Origin: Eisenbergiella sp963559585
GTDB lineage: Bacteria; Bacillota; Clostridia; Lachnospirales; Lachnospiraceae
Reading direction: 5' to 3'
Assembly (NCBI GenBank): GCA_963559585.1
Contig: CAUWLJ010000096.1
Coordinates: 1 to 13,149 of the forward strand
Length of the DNA stretch: 13,149 nt
Both the position numbers and the translations under genes were made by a program. The stretch's first letter is position 1, and the number at the start of each line of letters is the position of its first letter. Under the pieces are notes generated by a model. That model was given only the letters and a program-made list of their open reading frames with translations, ran no database searches and was not told the origin of the DNA. Positions 1 to 8,425 of this stretch are shown one piece after another.

Positions 1-17
1 AAGATTATGCACTCCAC

Positions 18-47
18 TTGCGCTTCCCTCATTCGTAATGTTATACT
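18..47 (+). promoter_or_regulatory. Extended -10 promoter for the three-gene operon
   Basis: TTGCGC (18-23) and TATACT (42-47) are separated by 18 bp. TATACT matches the sigma-A -10 consensus at 5 of 6 bases, and a TG at 39-40 one base upstream makes it an extended -10, which can offset the weak -35 (3 of 6). Transcription would begin near 54, leaving a 5' leader of about 40 nt before the TTG start at 94. Sequence before position 1 is not visible, so a stronger upstream promoter cannot be excluded. Confidence 0.5.
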
Positions 48-93
48 GATTCTAAAATATTTGTGCGGGAAAAGCAGGACAGGAGGAAATGCT

Positions 94-3000
94 TTGAAGG
101 AAATGTACGAGAGGATTCTGGCCGCAGAGGATGATTGGAGCAGCAGTACAGATACGTTGAGCTTCTCCTGTCAGGAGCTGAACCTTGTGCTGAACCGGGA
201 TGAGGTCTGGGAGGGGGCATTTACGGTGACGGGAGAGCCTGGCCGGATGATCGAAGGCCATGTGTCCTGTATGGAGGAGAGGATGGAATGCTTAACTCCT
301 TTCTTTTCAGGAACGTCAGAGGAGATTCTCTGCCGCTTTGATGCCCGTGGAATGAAGGAGGGAGAGACGAGGGAGGGAAAGCTCCTGATTGTGTCCAGCC
401 AGGGGGAGTATGAGCTGCCTTTCCGGGCTGTGGTGTCAAGACGTCCCATGCTGTGCTCCGAAGGGGAGATGACCAGCCTGTTTCAGTTTACAGGACTGGC
501 CCGCAGCCATTGGGAGGAGGCAGTAGGCCTGTTTTACTCCCCGGATTTTATGAAGCTCCTGCATGGGCCGGACAGAAAGCTGCGGAACCTGTACAGAGGT
601 CTGTCGGCGGTGAAGGGCAGAGAGGAGAATCTGGAGGAATTTCTGGTGTCTGCCCAGAAGAAGCAGCCAGTGGAGTATCTGCTTCCGGTGAAGGAGCTGG
701 CGGTTACGGCCGCAGGGGAGAGACAGGAGGAGGGGCAGATCTGCGAAACGCTCAGGATCCTGAGAAACGGCTGGGGCTATACCCGCCTGCAGGCAGAAAC
801 GGAGGGGGATTTTCTTTCTCTGGAGAAAACCGTCCTGCGGGAGGAGGACTTCCTGGGCAATCAGTGCACTCTGCCTGTATATATCAGTCCGCACCGGCTT
901 CACGACGGCAGAAATTATGGGAGAATCCTTTTGAGCCACCGCGGGGGACAGACAGCCGTGAACGTTACAGTGGTGAAGGAGAGGGAGCACAGGAGCATGC
1001 GGGGAAGCCGCCGCCAGGAGATGAAGCGCCTGATGGTGGAGCTGGTGGAGCTGTATCAGGAATATAAGATGAAGAAATGCACTGCGTCCGACTGGCATGC
1101 GCGCACAGCCCAGGTGGTGGAGCGCATGCGCAGAATGGACGAGAAGGCTCTGGAGGCGCGTCTGTATCAGGCACATCTGCTGATCACAGAGGAGCGTTAT
1201 GAGGAAGCGGGGAGAATGCTGGAGCTGATGAGAGTCACTCCGATGGAGGACAGCCCGGAGCTGTACAGCTATTATCTGTATCTGTCCAGCCTGTACCGCC
1301 GGGAGGATGGCTTTACCTCCCAGGCGCTTCTGGAGATTGAAGAAATGTACCGTGCGGGCAGGGGAAGCTGGCGGATCGCCTGGCTTCTGCTTTTCCTGTC
1401 TCCCACCCTTCGCAGGAGCGGCTCCAGGAAATGGATCTTTCTGGAGGAGCAGTTTCGTAAGAACGGAACCAGCCCGGTGCTGTATCTGGAGGCTCTGCAC
1501 CTTTTAAACAGAAATCCGGCGCTGCTGATGAAGCTTGGAAGCTATGAGCTCCAGCTGCTCCATTTTGGAGCCAGAAAGGGGCTTTTGAGCGAGGATCTGG
1601 CGGGGCAGACGGTGTATCTGGCCGAAAAGGAAAAATACTACAGCCAGCCCCTTTTCCGTATTTTGAAGGCCTGCTATGAGAAGAAGCAGAGCGTTCCGCT
1701 TCTGCAGGCGATCTGCTCTCTTTTAATTAAAGGGAATAAGTTTGGGCCCGAATACTATGAATGGTACCGCCAGGGGGTGGAGCACGAGCTGAGAGTCACC
1801 AGGCTGTATGAATATTATATGATGTCCCTGGATCTGGAGACGGAAACAGAGATTCCCAAAATGGTGCTGATGTATTTTGCTTATCAGAGCAATCTGGAGC
1901 AGGAGCAGTGCGCCTGCCTTTATGCTTATGTGCATAAGCACCGGGAGGAGCTGCCGGAGCTGTATCTGGCCTACCGGGGGCAGATAGACCGCTTCATCCT
2001 GCAGCAGCTTTACAAGGGCAGGGTAAGCACGCATCTGGCCTATCTGTATCAGAGTGTGATGGAGCAGAGAATGCTGACAAAGGATAACTGCGCGGCTCTG
2101 GCGCCCATTCTTTTTCTTCAGCAGCTGGACTGCGGGGAGAAGGATATTGTGAAGGCAGTGGTGATCCACTCCGGATTGAGCCTTGAGGAGGAATATCCGG
2201 TGGAGGAGGGAAGGGCTTTTGTCAGGATATATGACAGGGATTATGAGATTCTGCTGGAGGATGGCCGGCAGAACCGTTACAGCGTGAGCCGTCCCTTTAC
2301 GCTCACCCGCCTGATGGAGCCGTCTGCATATGTGAAAACGCTGCAGCCCTATGTGAAGGGTGATCTGGGCTTTGACCTGTACGTATGCGGCGGCCGGAAA
2401 GGCGGAAAGGAGGAAAAGGGGCACAGGGGAAGAATTCTGGTGAATCAGGGGAACGTGGAGCGTTTTCATGCCCTTGCCTCCTGCGGGGTCCTTCTTCCTT
2501 CCTACGCAGGAAGGATCCGTATGGCCCTGCTGCGCTTCTACGAGGGAAAGGAGGAATTTGGACAGCTGGATCTGATGCTGGAGGGGCTGGAGCGGCCGGA
2601 CGTGGCAGAGGCGGACAGATATGAGGCGGTTCAGATCCTGGTGCGGCGTTCCTTTTATGAGAAGGCATATGCCTGGATGGAAGGGCTTCTTCCTGAAAAA
2701 ATGGACGAAAAGATATTGCTGCGCCTGTGCAGCAGACTGCTGGAGGCAGGACGCCATACGGGAGAAGCCAGGATGATGTGCATGGCCGCCAGCGCCTTTT
2801 TCCGCGGGAAATACGATACCTATCTGCTGCAGTATCTGGCGGAATATTATGAGGGCAGCTGTACACAGCTTTTGCAGATCAGACAGGCGGCAGAGGACTT
2901 TGCGGTGGATACCTATTCCCTTACAGAACGGATTCTGGTACAGCTCCTTTATACAGAAAGCAACGTGATGGACAAGGCAGGGCTTTTGCGAAGCTACCTG

Positions 3001-3786
3001 ATCGAAGGGGGGAAGGGGGAGCTGGAGGCCGCATTCCTTCACCGCTGTGCCGGACTGTATCTGATGGAGGGAGAGGCAATGGATCCCGGTGTGCTTTCCG
3101 GAATAGAGCGTGCGGTGGGGAAGGGAGAAGGGCTGTCCGACCTGTGCGCGCTTGCATTTCTGGAATACTATTCCCGTCAGAGAGGCGAGCGCAGCGAGCA
3201 GACGGACGCTGTGATCCGCACCCTGGGAGAGGGGCTTTTGCGCAGAGGGGTTCAGCTTCCTCTGTTTCAGGAATACGGAGAGCTTCTGGAGGGCGCCTCC
3301 CGGCTTGCAGACAGGACGATTGTGGTATACCGGGGGCGGAAGGCTGTGCCGGTTACCATTCACTACAGAGTTGTGCGGGCAGGGGAACGGGAGGATGCCG
3401 GCTTTGAAGGAATCAAATCTCTTTTCAGAAAAGGAGAGGCGGAGGAAGAAAAAGGCCTGGAGGCAGAGGAATATTTCCGAAGGATGGCCCTGCGCTCCAT
3501 GGATATGAAGCATGTATATGCCGGGATTTATACGGCCGGCTTCGTGCTGTTTGCAGGAGAAATCCTGCAGTATGTGATCACGGATTCCCAAAGCGGACAG
3601 ATCTGTGACAGAGGTGAACTGAAAACGGAAGACAGAGGCGGCGGTACCGGAGGGGGCAGGTACGGGAAGCTGAACGGCATTGTCTCGGCCTGGCTCTTAC
3701 AGGAGAGAGGCGGGGCACAGGATAGGCTGGAGCAGTATCTGATGGAAGAATGGATGACGGATGGACTGTTTAAGAGTATGGAATAA
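94..3786 (+). CDS. Large helical-repeat protein, DUF5717-like
   Basis: This 1230-residue protein has no visible signal peptide or membrane segment and is probably cytoplasmic. Residues about 20-120 are beta-rich and Ig-like. A second beta-rich segment lies at about 240-297, around PVYISPHRLHDGRNYGRILL. A long, almost purely helical, Leu/Tyr/Glu-rich stretch (about 305-1060) looks like a TPR-type solenoid, and a further beta-containing region begins near 1073 (IVVYRGRKAVPVTIHYRVV). From memory this matches the Lachnospiraceae family DUF5717, whose function is unknown to me. The start is TTG at 94: AGGAGG at 81-86 lies 7 nt upstream, whereas the ATG at 7 has no ribosome site and precedes the predicted transcription start, and the ATG at 103 is too far from AGGAGG. 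The ATPase-like gene follows 15 bp later. No catalytic motif is evident, so a scaffold or partner-binding role is inferred. Confidence 0.85.
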   Translation: MKEMYERILAAEDDWSSSTDTLSFSCQELNLVLNRDEVWEGAFTVTGEPGRMIEGHVSCMEERMECLTPFFSGTSEEILCRFDARGMKEGETREGKLLIVSSQGEYELPFRAVVSRRPMLCSEGEMTSLFQFTGLARSHWEEAVGLFYSPDFMKLLHGPDRKLRNLYRGLSAVKGREENLEEFLVSAQKKQPVEYLLPVKELAVTAAGERQEEGQICETLRILRNGWGYTRLQAETEGDFLSLEKTVLREEDFLGNQCTLPVYISPHRLHDGRNYGRILLSHRGGQTAVNVTVVKEREHRSMRGSRRQEMKRLMVELVELYQEYKMKKCTASDWHARTAQVVERMRRMDEKALEARLYQAHLLITEERYEEAGRMLELMRVTPMEDSPELYSYYLYLSSLYRREDGFTSQALLEIEEMYRAGRGSWRIAWLLLFLSPTLRRSGSRKWIFLEEQFRKNGTSPVLYLEALHLLNRNPALLMKLGSYELQLLHFGARKGLLSEDLAGQTVYLAEKEKYYSQPLFRILKACYEKKQSVPLLQAICSLLIKGNKFGPEYYEWYRQGVEHELRVTRLYEYYMMSLDLETETEIPKMVLMYFAYQSNLEQEQCACLYAYVHKHREELPELYLAYRGQIDRFILQQLYKGRVSTHLAYLYQSVMEQRMLTKDNCAALAPILFLQQLDCGEKDIVKAVVIHSGLSLEEEYPVEEGRAFVRIYDRDYEILLEDGRQNRYSVSRPFTLTRLMEPSAYVKTLQPYVKGDLGFDLYVCGGRKGGKEEKGHRGRILVNQGNVERFHALASCGVLLPSYAGRIRMALLRFYEGKEEFGQLDLMLEGLERPDVAEADRYEAVQILVRRSFYEKAYAWMEGLLPEKMDEKILLRLCSRLLEAGRHTGEARMMCMAASAFFRGKYDTYLLQYLAEYYEGSCTQLLQIRQAAEDFAVDTYSLTERILVQLLYTESNVMDKAGLLRSYLIEGGKGELEAAFLHRCAGLYLMEGEAMDPGVLSGIERAVGKGEGLSDLCALAFLEYYSRQRGERSEQTDAVIRTLGEGLLRRGVQLPLFQEYGELLEGASRLADRTIVVYRGRKAVPVTIHYRVVRAGEREDAGFEGIKSLFRKGEAEEEKGLEAEEYFRRMALRSMDMKHVYAGIYTAGFVLFAGEILQYVITDSQSGQICDRGELKTEDRGGGTGGGRYGKLNGIVSAWLLQERGGAQDRLEQYLMEEWMTDGLFKSME

Positions 3787-3801
3787 GGCAGGTGGGAGAA
3801 C

Positions 3802-5157
3802 GTGTTTCTGGGAAATTCTGAGAAAAAAAGCAGACAGGGCGGCCTGATCGGGATTGATCTGGACGATCGATATGCACAGATCAGTTATTGGATTCCGGGG
3901 GCGGAAAGGCCGGAAACCTTTTCCCAGGTGATGGGGAGAGAGGATACGCTGATACCCGCGCTGGCGGCTCGTGCAGGAGACAATGGAGCATGGCTGTACG
4001 GGAGAGAGGCAGAGCGGGCCCTGGCAGCCGGAGAGGCTGCTTCAGCGGGGCCGCTCCTTACCATGGCCCTCCTGGGGCAGAGCGTGGAGCTGGGAGGAGA
4101 GAGCAGGGAGGGGGTCAGCCTTCTGGCCATGTTTGTGGGGCATTACCTGTCCCGTCTGGAAGGGGCGGTTTATGCCGGGAAGGCAGACATGGTGATGTTT
4201 ACCTTTGAAAGAATAGAGGCGGGAACGGTGGAGATGGTTTCCAGGCTGGCGGCTCTGCTTTCCCTTGCCCCGGAGCAGGTATCCTGCCAGAGCAGGGGGG
4301 AGAGCTTCTTCTATTATAATATCCATCAGCCCAGGGAGCTGTGGCTCCATACCTGTATCCTCTGCGACTTCGGAGGGCAGACGCTTAAGACTCGTCTGTT
4401 TGCGGCCAATTTCCATACCAGCCCTGTGACCGTGACGGTGAGGGAGCAGGATTACCGGGAGGTGTCCAGAGGCTGGCTGGGGACAGAGAGCCAGGAGGAG
4501 AAGGAGCGGATCGGCCAGAGGCTGTCAGAAGCGTTTTCTGCGGCGGCCCGTAAGATGTGCGAGGGCAGAATCGTGGATACGATCTATCTGATCGGGGATG
4601 GCTTTGAGGGAAACTGGTATCAGGATGCCCTACAGCTTCTGTGCGCCGGAAGGAGGGTATTTCGCGGCTCCAATCTGTACAGCAAGGGAGCGTGCTATGG
4701 GGCGCGCGCGAAAAGCAGTACGGCGGGTATGGAGCATCGGGAATTCGTTTATCTTGGGGAGGACATGCTGAAGGTAAATCTGGGGCTGGAGGCGGAAAAG
4801 GGGGGAGAAGCGGTCTGCTTTTCCCTGCTGGATGCGGGAATGAACTGGTTTGACGCCAAAGGGGAATGCGATTTCCTGCTGGGGGAGGACCGCTCCTTTT
4901 CCCTGCGCCTGACGCCTCTGCAGGGAAAGGCGGTCAAGGAGGTGATCGTTACCCTGGACGGCGTGCCGGAGCGCCCGCCCCGTACCACCAGGATCCATTT
5001 GTCCGTATCCTGCCCGGATGCAGGCACGGTGAAGCTTCGCATGGAGGATAAGGGCTTTGGCGAGCTGTTCCCTGCCTCTGCCAGAGTGTGGGAGGAAAGG
5101 CTTCCTCTTATGCCGGAGCAGGCAGGAATGGGGGAGAGCAGAAAGGAGGAGCCATGA
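3802..5157 (+). CDS. Actin/Hsp70-fold ATPase-like protein, DUF5716-like
   Basis: This 451-residue protein has a diverged but ordered set of actin/Hsp70 nucleotide-binding motifs. A phosphate-1-like GIDLDDRYAQIS lies at residues 17-28. WLYGREAERAL (64-74) resembles the Hsp70 segment following the first strands. A phosphate-2-like CDFGGQTLKTRLF lies at 188-200, an adenosine-motif-like IYLIGDGFEGNW at 261-272, and SKGACYGA at 294-301 resembles the GAA-containing helix after it. Residues about 364-435 form a beta-rich tail (LSVSCPDAGTVKLRMEDKGFGELFP lies in it) that could stand in for the substrate-binding beta domain. It starts at GTG 3802, preceded by AGGTGGGAG at 3790-3798. Its stop overlaps the next start (ATGA). 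From memory this is the DUF5716 family, a usual neighbour of DUF5717. I infer ATP binding; hydrolysis and substrate are unknown. Confidence 0.8.
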   Translation: MFLGNSEKKSRQGGLIGIDLDDRYAQISYWIPGAERPETFSQVMGREDTLIPALAARAGDNGAWLYGREAERALAAGEAASAGPLLTMALLGQSVELGGESREGVSLLAMFVGHYLSRLEGAVYAGKADMVMFTFERIEAGTVEMVSRLAALLSLAPEQVSCQSRGESFFYYNIHQPRELWLHTCILCDFGGQTLKTRLFAANFHTSPVTVTVREQDYREVSRGWLGTESQEEKERIGQRLSEAFSAAARKMCEGRIVDTIYLIGDGFEGNWYQDALQLLCAGRRVFRGSNLYSKGACYGARAKSSTAGMEHREFVYLGEDMLKVNLGLEAEKGGEAVCFSLLDAGMNWFDAKGECDFLLGEDRSFSLRLTPLQGKAVKEVIVTLDGVPERPPRTTRIHLSVSCPDAGTVKLRMEDKGFGELFPASARVWEERLPLMPEQAGMGESRKEEP

Positions 5158-5984
5158 ATCGGGTCTATCTTTGTCTGGGCCGGTATGCCCGGACGCCATA
5201 CTGTTTTGAAGCCGCCAGGGCCAGGGTATTCTGTGTGGAGGAGCTGTGCTTTTTCCTGAAGGAGAACGCCTGGCTGGTGGATGAGACCTTTTTTACCAGG
5301 CAGCTGGCGGACTGGATCGAGAAGGAGTGCGGCCTGCCCGAGCTGTCTCAGAAGCTGCGTACCCTGCTGAAGGGAAAGGAGAAGCCGGCTCAGATCCTGT
5401 CCCAGCTTTTCTATTATACCGGTTACTATCCGCCTCAGGAGATCGAGAGGGCGGTGCGGATGGTGAGCGCCGGAGCCAATGTGAGCATAGTGGAAAAGAG
5501 GAAGGCCAGAGCCGATTATTTTCTGGAAAGCCGCAGATATGCCCTGGCCATAAGCAGCTACCGGGCGCTTCTGGAGGAGGACGCCATGATCCCCTCCCTG
5601 CGGGGGAAGCTCTGGCACAACATGGGCGTGGCCCAGGCCAGGCTGTTCCTCTACGACAGGGCGGCCCAGTCCTTTGAGGAGGCATACCGCTGCTGCGGGG
5701 ATCCGGCGTGTCTGCAGGCGTTTCTGGCCGCAAAGAGGTTTGGCATGAATGACGCGGAGTACCTGGGCTTTCTGACCGAAAACAAGGAATACTATGAGGC
5801 CTCCCTGGAGCTGGAAAAGGCCATGGCCCAAAGACGCGGGGGCTGGACGGATTCCCGGAACAATTCCGCCGTCTCCTCCATCCGGAGCGCTTTTTTCTCC
5901 GGCGAGGAGGAGGCCTGCGGCAGGCTGTTTTCAGCGGAGCTGGAACGGCTGAAGGACGCTTACCGGGATTATGTGGCGCAGTGA
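5154..5984 (+). CDS. TPR-like protein, third gene of the operon
   Basis: This 276-residue protein is of unknown function. The N-terminal about 105 residues are helical and rich in aromatic and Cys residues (VYLCLGRYARTPYCFEA at 4-20, VEELCFFLKENAWLVDE at 28-44). Two TPR-like helix pairs follow, at about 116-143 (ARADYFLESRRYALAISSYRALL) and 152-182 (LWHNMGVAQARLFLYDRAAQSFEEAY), then charged helices to the C-terminus. No signal peptide or membrane segment is seen. The start is ATG 5154 with AAAGGAGG at 5142-5149; it overlaps the previous stop as ATGA, implying translational coupling with the ATPase-like gene. TPRs bind protein tails, so an adaptor or co-chaperone role for the neighbouring Hsp70-like protein is plausible but inferred. 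Its stop overlaps a GTG that opens the alkyltransferase remnant. Confidence 0.85.
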   Translation: MNRVYLCLGRYARTPYCFEAARARVFCVEELCFFLKENAWLVDETFFTRQLADWIEKECGLPELSQKLRTLLKGKEKPAQILSQLFYYTGYYPPQEIERAVRMVSAGANVSIVEKRKARADYFLESRRYALAISSYRALLEEDAMIPSLRGKLWHNMGVAQARLFLYDRAAQSFEEAYRCCGDPACLQAFLAAKRFGMNDAEYLGFLTENKEYYEASLELEKAMAQRRGGWTDSRNNSAVSSIRSAFFSGEEEACGRLFSAELERLKDAYRDYVAQ

Positions 5985-6095
5985 CAGGTACAGACTTTCA
6001 AAATGAGGTATGGGAAATCCTCTGTATCATTCCATACGGTCAGACGATGACATACGGCGAAATTGCAAAGCAGACCGCCGCCAATGGAGAAATGC
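5981..6095 (+). pseudogene. Fragment of methylated-DNA--protein-cysteine methyltransferase (MGMT/Ogt)
   Basis: Reading from GTG 5981 gives GTDFQNEVWEILCIIPYG, then QTMTYGEIAKQTAANGE. This matches the start of the C-terminal DNA-binding domain of O6-alkylguanine-DNA alkyltransferases (family pattern GTxFQxxVWxxLxxIPYGxTxTYGxIA). Intact enzymes continue through RAVGxA and the catalytic PCHRV motif. Here homology stops near 6090-6095, and the usual N-terminal domain of roughly 80 residues is absent. The frame stays open until 6457 only because it runs antisense through the permease gene. The fragment has no ribosome site of its own, and its GTG overlaps the previous gene's TGA. It is more AT-rich than its surroundings and looks like debris of a deletion or rearrangement, not a working gene. 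Confidence 0.78.
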
Positions 6096-6108
6096 GCCAA
6101 ACCGAAGA

Positions 6109-6131
6109 TGAAATTGAAACGTTTCATTTCA
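6109..6131. repeat. AT-rich imperfect palindrome between convergent genes
   Basis: TGAAAT-(T)-GAAAC at 6109-6120 pairs with GTTTC-ATTTCA at 6121-6131 with one bulged T; the inner TGAAACGTTTCA (6115-6126) is a perfect palindrome. It lies 6 bp beyond the permease stop on the - strand, in the only space between the convergent transcription units. It could act as a weak bidirectional terminator or be a protein site, but it lacks a clear loop and a T-run, so the terminator reading is weak. Confidence 0.3.
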
Positions 6132-6161
6132 GTGCTTCATTCCAATGTTTCATTCCGCAGA
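6123..6161. repeat. Three imperfect 13-bp tandem repeats at the permease 3' end
   Basis: The units TTCATTTCAGTGC (6123-6135), TTCATTCCAATGT (6136-6148) and TTCATTCCGCAGA (6149-6161) each begin with TTCATTYC. The last two lie in the permease gene and cover its last codons and stop; the first lies just outside. Confidence 0.4.
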
Positions 6162-8425
6162 GCCTCCGCCAGGCTGCCCCGCAGCAGACGGCGTCCTCCC
6201 AGGTAATAGGCCAGACCCACAGCGAGAAAGATGGCGGCCAGGAAGAGAAGGACTGCGCCCAGGGGCATGACGGCGAGGCATTCCCGGACGGGCATGCAGC
6301 TGGCCCGGATCATAAGCACCATGATAAGGAAGGTCAGGGGCAGTGTGATCAGAGCGGGCTTCCCGGCGATGGACAGAGCCTCGAGCCACAGGATACGGCG
6401 GACGCCTCCGGGGGTTACGCCGATGGAAAGGTATCGGGCAAATTCCCGCCTTCTTAGGCGCAGGAAGCCGTAGGTATGGGAGAAGATATTGGCTATGCCG
6501 ATGAGCGCCAGCAGGATGCAGACGGCGTTCATGAAAACGGTAAGCCCCTGCCACATTTTATCGTCATCCTCAAGATCCTGGATTCGGTTGTGGAGCTCTA
6601 TGGAAAGAGAGGGATCCAGAAGTGCCCTGATTTCCACCATGTCCGCGTTCAGGCGGGTATGGTCGAAGGAGAAGATGCGAAGCTGCGTGTCGGGCAGGAC
6701 TTCCCCGATCCGCTCCGGCAAGGTGTTCCAGAGAGACTGGGGAAGGATGTGCACCAGGGAATAATCCTCGTACTGCTCCCAGAGAACGGGCTCCACACTG
6801 GTATAGCCCAGTATGGGAAGGGAGGCGGCAGGATTTCCCTCCCGGTCGGTAAGAAGGGTCATCTGCGCCTTTTCCTGGAGAAAGGGGACGTAGCTTCTGC
6901 TGCGGAAATTGCTGTGCAGGCTGTCCCAGATCCGGTTGAGGATAATCACGCCGTCCGTGCGGGGCTCCACTCCAGCCTGTCCGCAGTATTCCAGGAAGGA
7001 AGCATCGTCCAGGATCAGGAGGGGCGCCTTGACCAGACAGGTTTCCCCGGAGACGGCCGGCAGGGAGCCGGAGGGACCGGCGGACGGGGAGGAGGGCAGG
7101 GAGACGGAGGCGCTGCCGGATGGCGGGTCTGCCTGGGAGCCGGTGAGTGCAGACAGTCCGCCCAGATCCTGCAGCTGGGAGGAAAACTGGCTGGGGGAGA
7201 GGGCGGTGAAGGCTTCTGCCTTCTGGTACAGCGCCGCATTTTTTATGTTTTCAAGAGCGCGGATTTTCTCAAGGGCCTGGAAGTCCTCCATATCCGTATC
7301 CTTCACCGTCAGATAGATATCCCAGTAGTCCTGATACCTGGAAAAGCTGGTCTCATACACGCTGAGCCTGGAGAAGGCCGTAAAGCAGGAGAAAACGGTG
7401 AAGGCCAGAAAGGAGAGAGTGAGGGAAAGCATGGTGGTGCGCAGAGCTTTTCTCCTCAGCCTCAGGGAATTTCCCGCCAGCTCCCCCTCAATTCCGAAAA
7501 GAAGGGAGAGAAGAGAAATGCGTCTCCTGCGCGGGGCGGGCAGATTTCCGGCATTTCGCATGGCCTCCAGAGGCGTTATGCGGCTCATCCTGCGCGCCGG
7601 TATCCAGGCGGAGAGAAGGACGGTGAGGGAAGTAAGGATCAGGATTCCGGCAGGAAGCAGGGGCGGGAGGCGAAACTGCACATTCACATGTCCGTCCACG
7701 CCTGCCAGAAGCGCGTTGGCAGCCTGCATGGAAGCAAAGCTGAGCCCGATTCCGCAGGCGGTTCCTGCCAGAATGGGAAGCAGGCAGAGCGCGGCGGCCT
7801 CCTGCATAAGGCAGGCCCGGATCTGGGCCGGGGTGGCCCCGATACCGGAAAGAATGCCGAACTGGCGGATACGCGCCTGCATGGAGACGGCAAAGGCATT
7901 GTGAATGATGAGCACCAGAGCCAGAGCCGCTCCAAGAAGCAGAAGCAGGAGGAAGGGCAGAAGAAGCGGCGGCGTGGCATCCTGGGGGTCACGGATCAGA
8001 TACCGGGATAAAAGGAGGGAGTGAAAGCTGGCCGCATTCGGCTCAAGCCCCAGGCTGGAAAGGAGCAGAGGAACATCCTGGTAGATGGTCCGGGGGTTCT
8101 GAAAGGTCAGGTCGTAAACGGTTTCATTTTCACGGGAAAGCCGGCTGTTTACCCGGACGGTCTCCACATTTCCGAAGCCTTCCAGAAAAGGAAGGAGGGA
8201 ATCGGCGGAAACAGACGGGGACGCTTCCTCCCCGCCCACACGGATCCGGGCCTGCCAGTCCCCCTCCTCCCTTCGGATACGGTCGATATCGTCCATCCAC
8301 ACCTGATAAAAAAGGGAGCACAGAAGGGCGAGGAAAAGGGAGGCGAGAAAAGCCCCGGCCATGATGGCGGCGCCGGAGGCCCGGTTGTTTTTCAGATACT
8401 GGGATGAAAAATCCTTCCACATCAT
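6137..8425 (-). CDS. ABC transporter permease with two FtsX domains
   Basis: This 762-residue membrane protein is the partner of the adjacent ATPase. The first half has a membrane helix at about 18-40, an extracytoplasmic loop at about 41-152, and helices at about 153-177, 205-230 and 257-277. The second half has a helix at about 330-351, a large extracytoplasmic domain at about 352-628, and helices at about 629-648, 690-708 and 718-741. Each half carries the FtsX-type coupling segment: RIRQFGILSGIGATPAQIR (184-202) and RREFARYLSIGVTPGGVRR (659-677). The large loop contains a Ser/Pro/Gly-rich stretch at about 429-460. This is the MacB/LolC-like fold used in peptide-resistance and lipoprotein systems; eight helices argue against the ten-helix BceB type. 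Start ATG 8425 (AAAAGGAGG upstream) directly abuts the ATPase stop. The substrate cannot be read from sequence. Confidence 0.9.
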   Translation of the reverse strand: MMWKDFSSQYLKNNRASGAAIMAGAFLASLFLALLCSLFYQVWMDDIDRIRREEGDWQARIRVGGEEASPSVSADSLLPFLEGFGNVETVRVNSRLSRENETVYDLTFQNPRTIYQDVPLLLSSLGLEPNAASFHSLLLSRYLIRDPQDATPPLLLPFLLLLLLGAALALVLIIHNAFAVSMQARIRQFGILSGIGATPAQIRACLMQEAAALCLLPILAGTACGIGLSFASMQAANALLAGVDGHVNVQFRLPPLLPAGILILTSLTVLLSAWIPARRMSRITPLEAMRNAGNLPAPRRRRISLLSLLFGIEGELAGNSLRLRRKALRTTMLSLTLSFLAFTVFSCFTAFSRLSVYETSFSRYQDYWDIYLTVKDTDMEDFQALEKIRALENIKNAALYQKAEAFTALSPSQFSSQLQDLGGLSALTGSQADPPSGSASVSLPSSPSAGPSGSLPAVSGETCLVKAPLLILDDASFLEYCGQAGVEPRTDGVIILNRIWDSLHSNFRSRSYVPFLQEKAQMTLLTDREGNPAASLPILGYTSVEPVLWEQYEDYSLVHILPQSLWNTLPERIGEVLPDTQLRIFSFDHTRLNADMVEIRALLDPSLSIELHNRIQDLEDDDKMWQGLTVFMNAVCILLALIGIANIFSHTYGFLRLRRREFARYLSIGVTPGGVRRILWLEALSIAGKPALITLPLTFLIMVLMIRASCMPVRECLAVMPLGAVLLFLAAIFLAVGLAYYLGGRRLLRGSLAEALRNETLE

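Noticed and set aside
7..93. ATG at 7 as the start of the first gene
   Set aside because: It has no ribosome site, lies upstream of the predicted transcription start, and AGGAGG sits ideally before the TTG at 94.
436..1500. 354-codon open frame on the - strand opposite the first gene
   Set aside because: Same reason: low-complexity composition with no recognisable motif, antisense to a convincing gene.
1723..3591. 622-codon open frame on the - strand opposite the first gene
   Set aside because: It is a codon-bias shadow: no domains, Gln/His/Leu-rich composition, and the + frame has a ribosome site and coherent protein.
6096..6457. Continuation of the alkyltransferase frame to a 158-residue protein
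   Set aside because: After about 6095 there is no family similarity, and the frame runs antisense through the permease C-terminal coding region.
6476..8011. 511-codon open frame on the + strand opposite the permease
   Set aside because: Gly/Gln/Lys-rich shadow of the permease gene with no ribosome site or motif.
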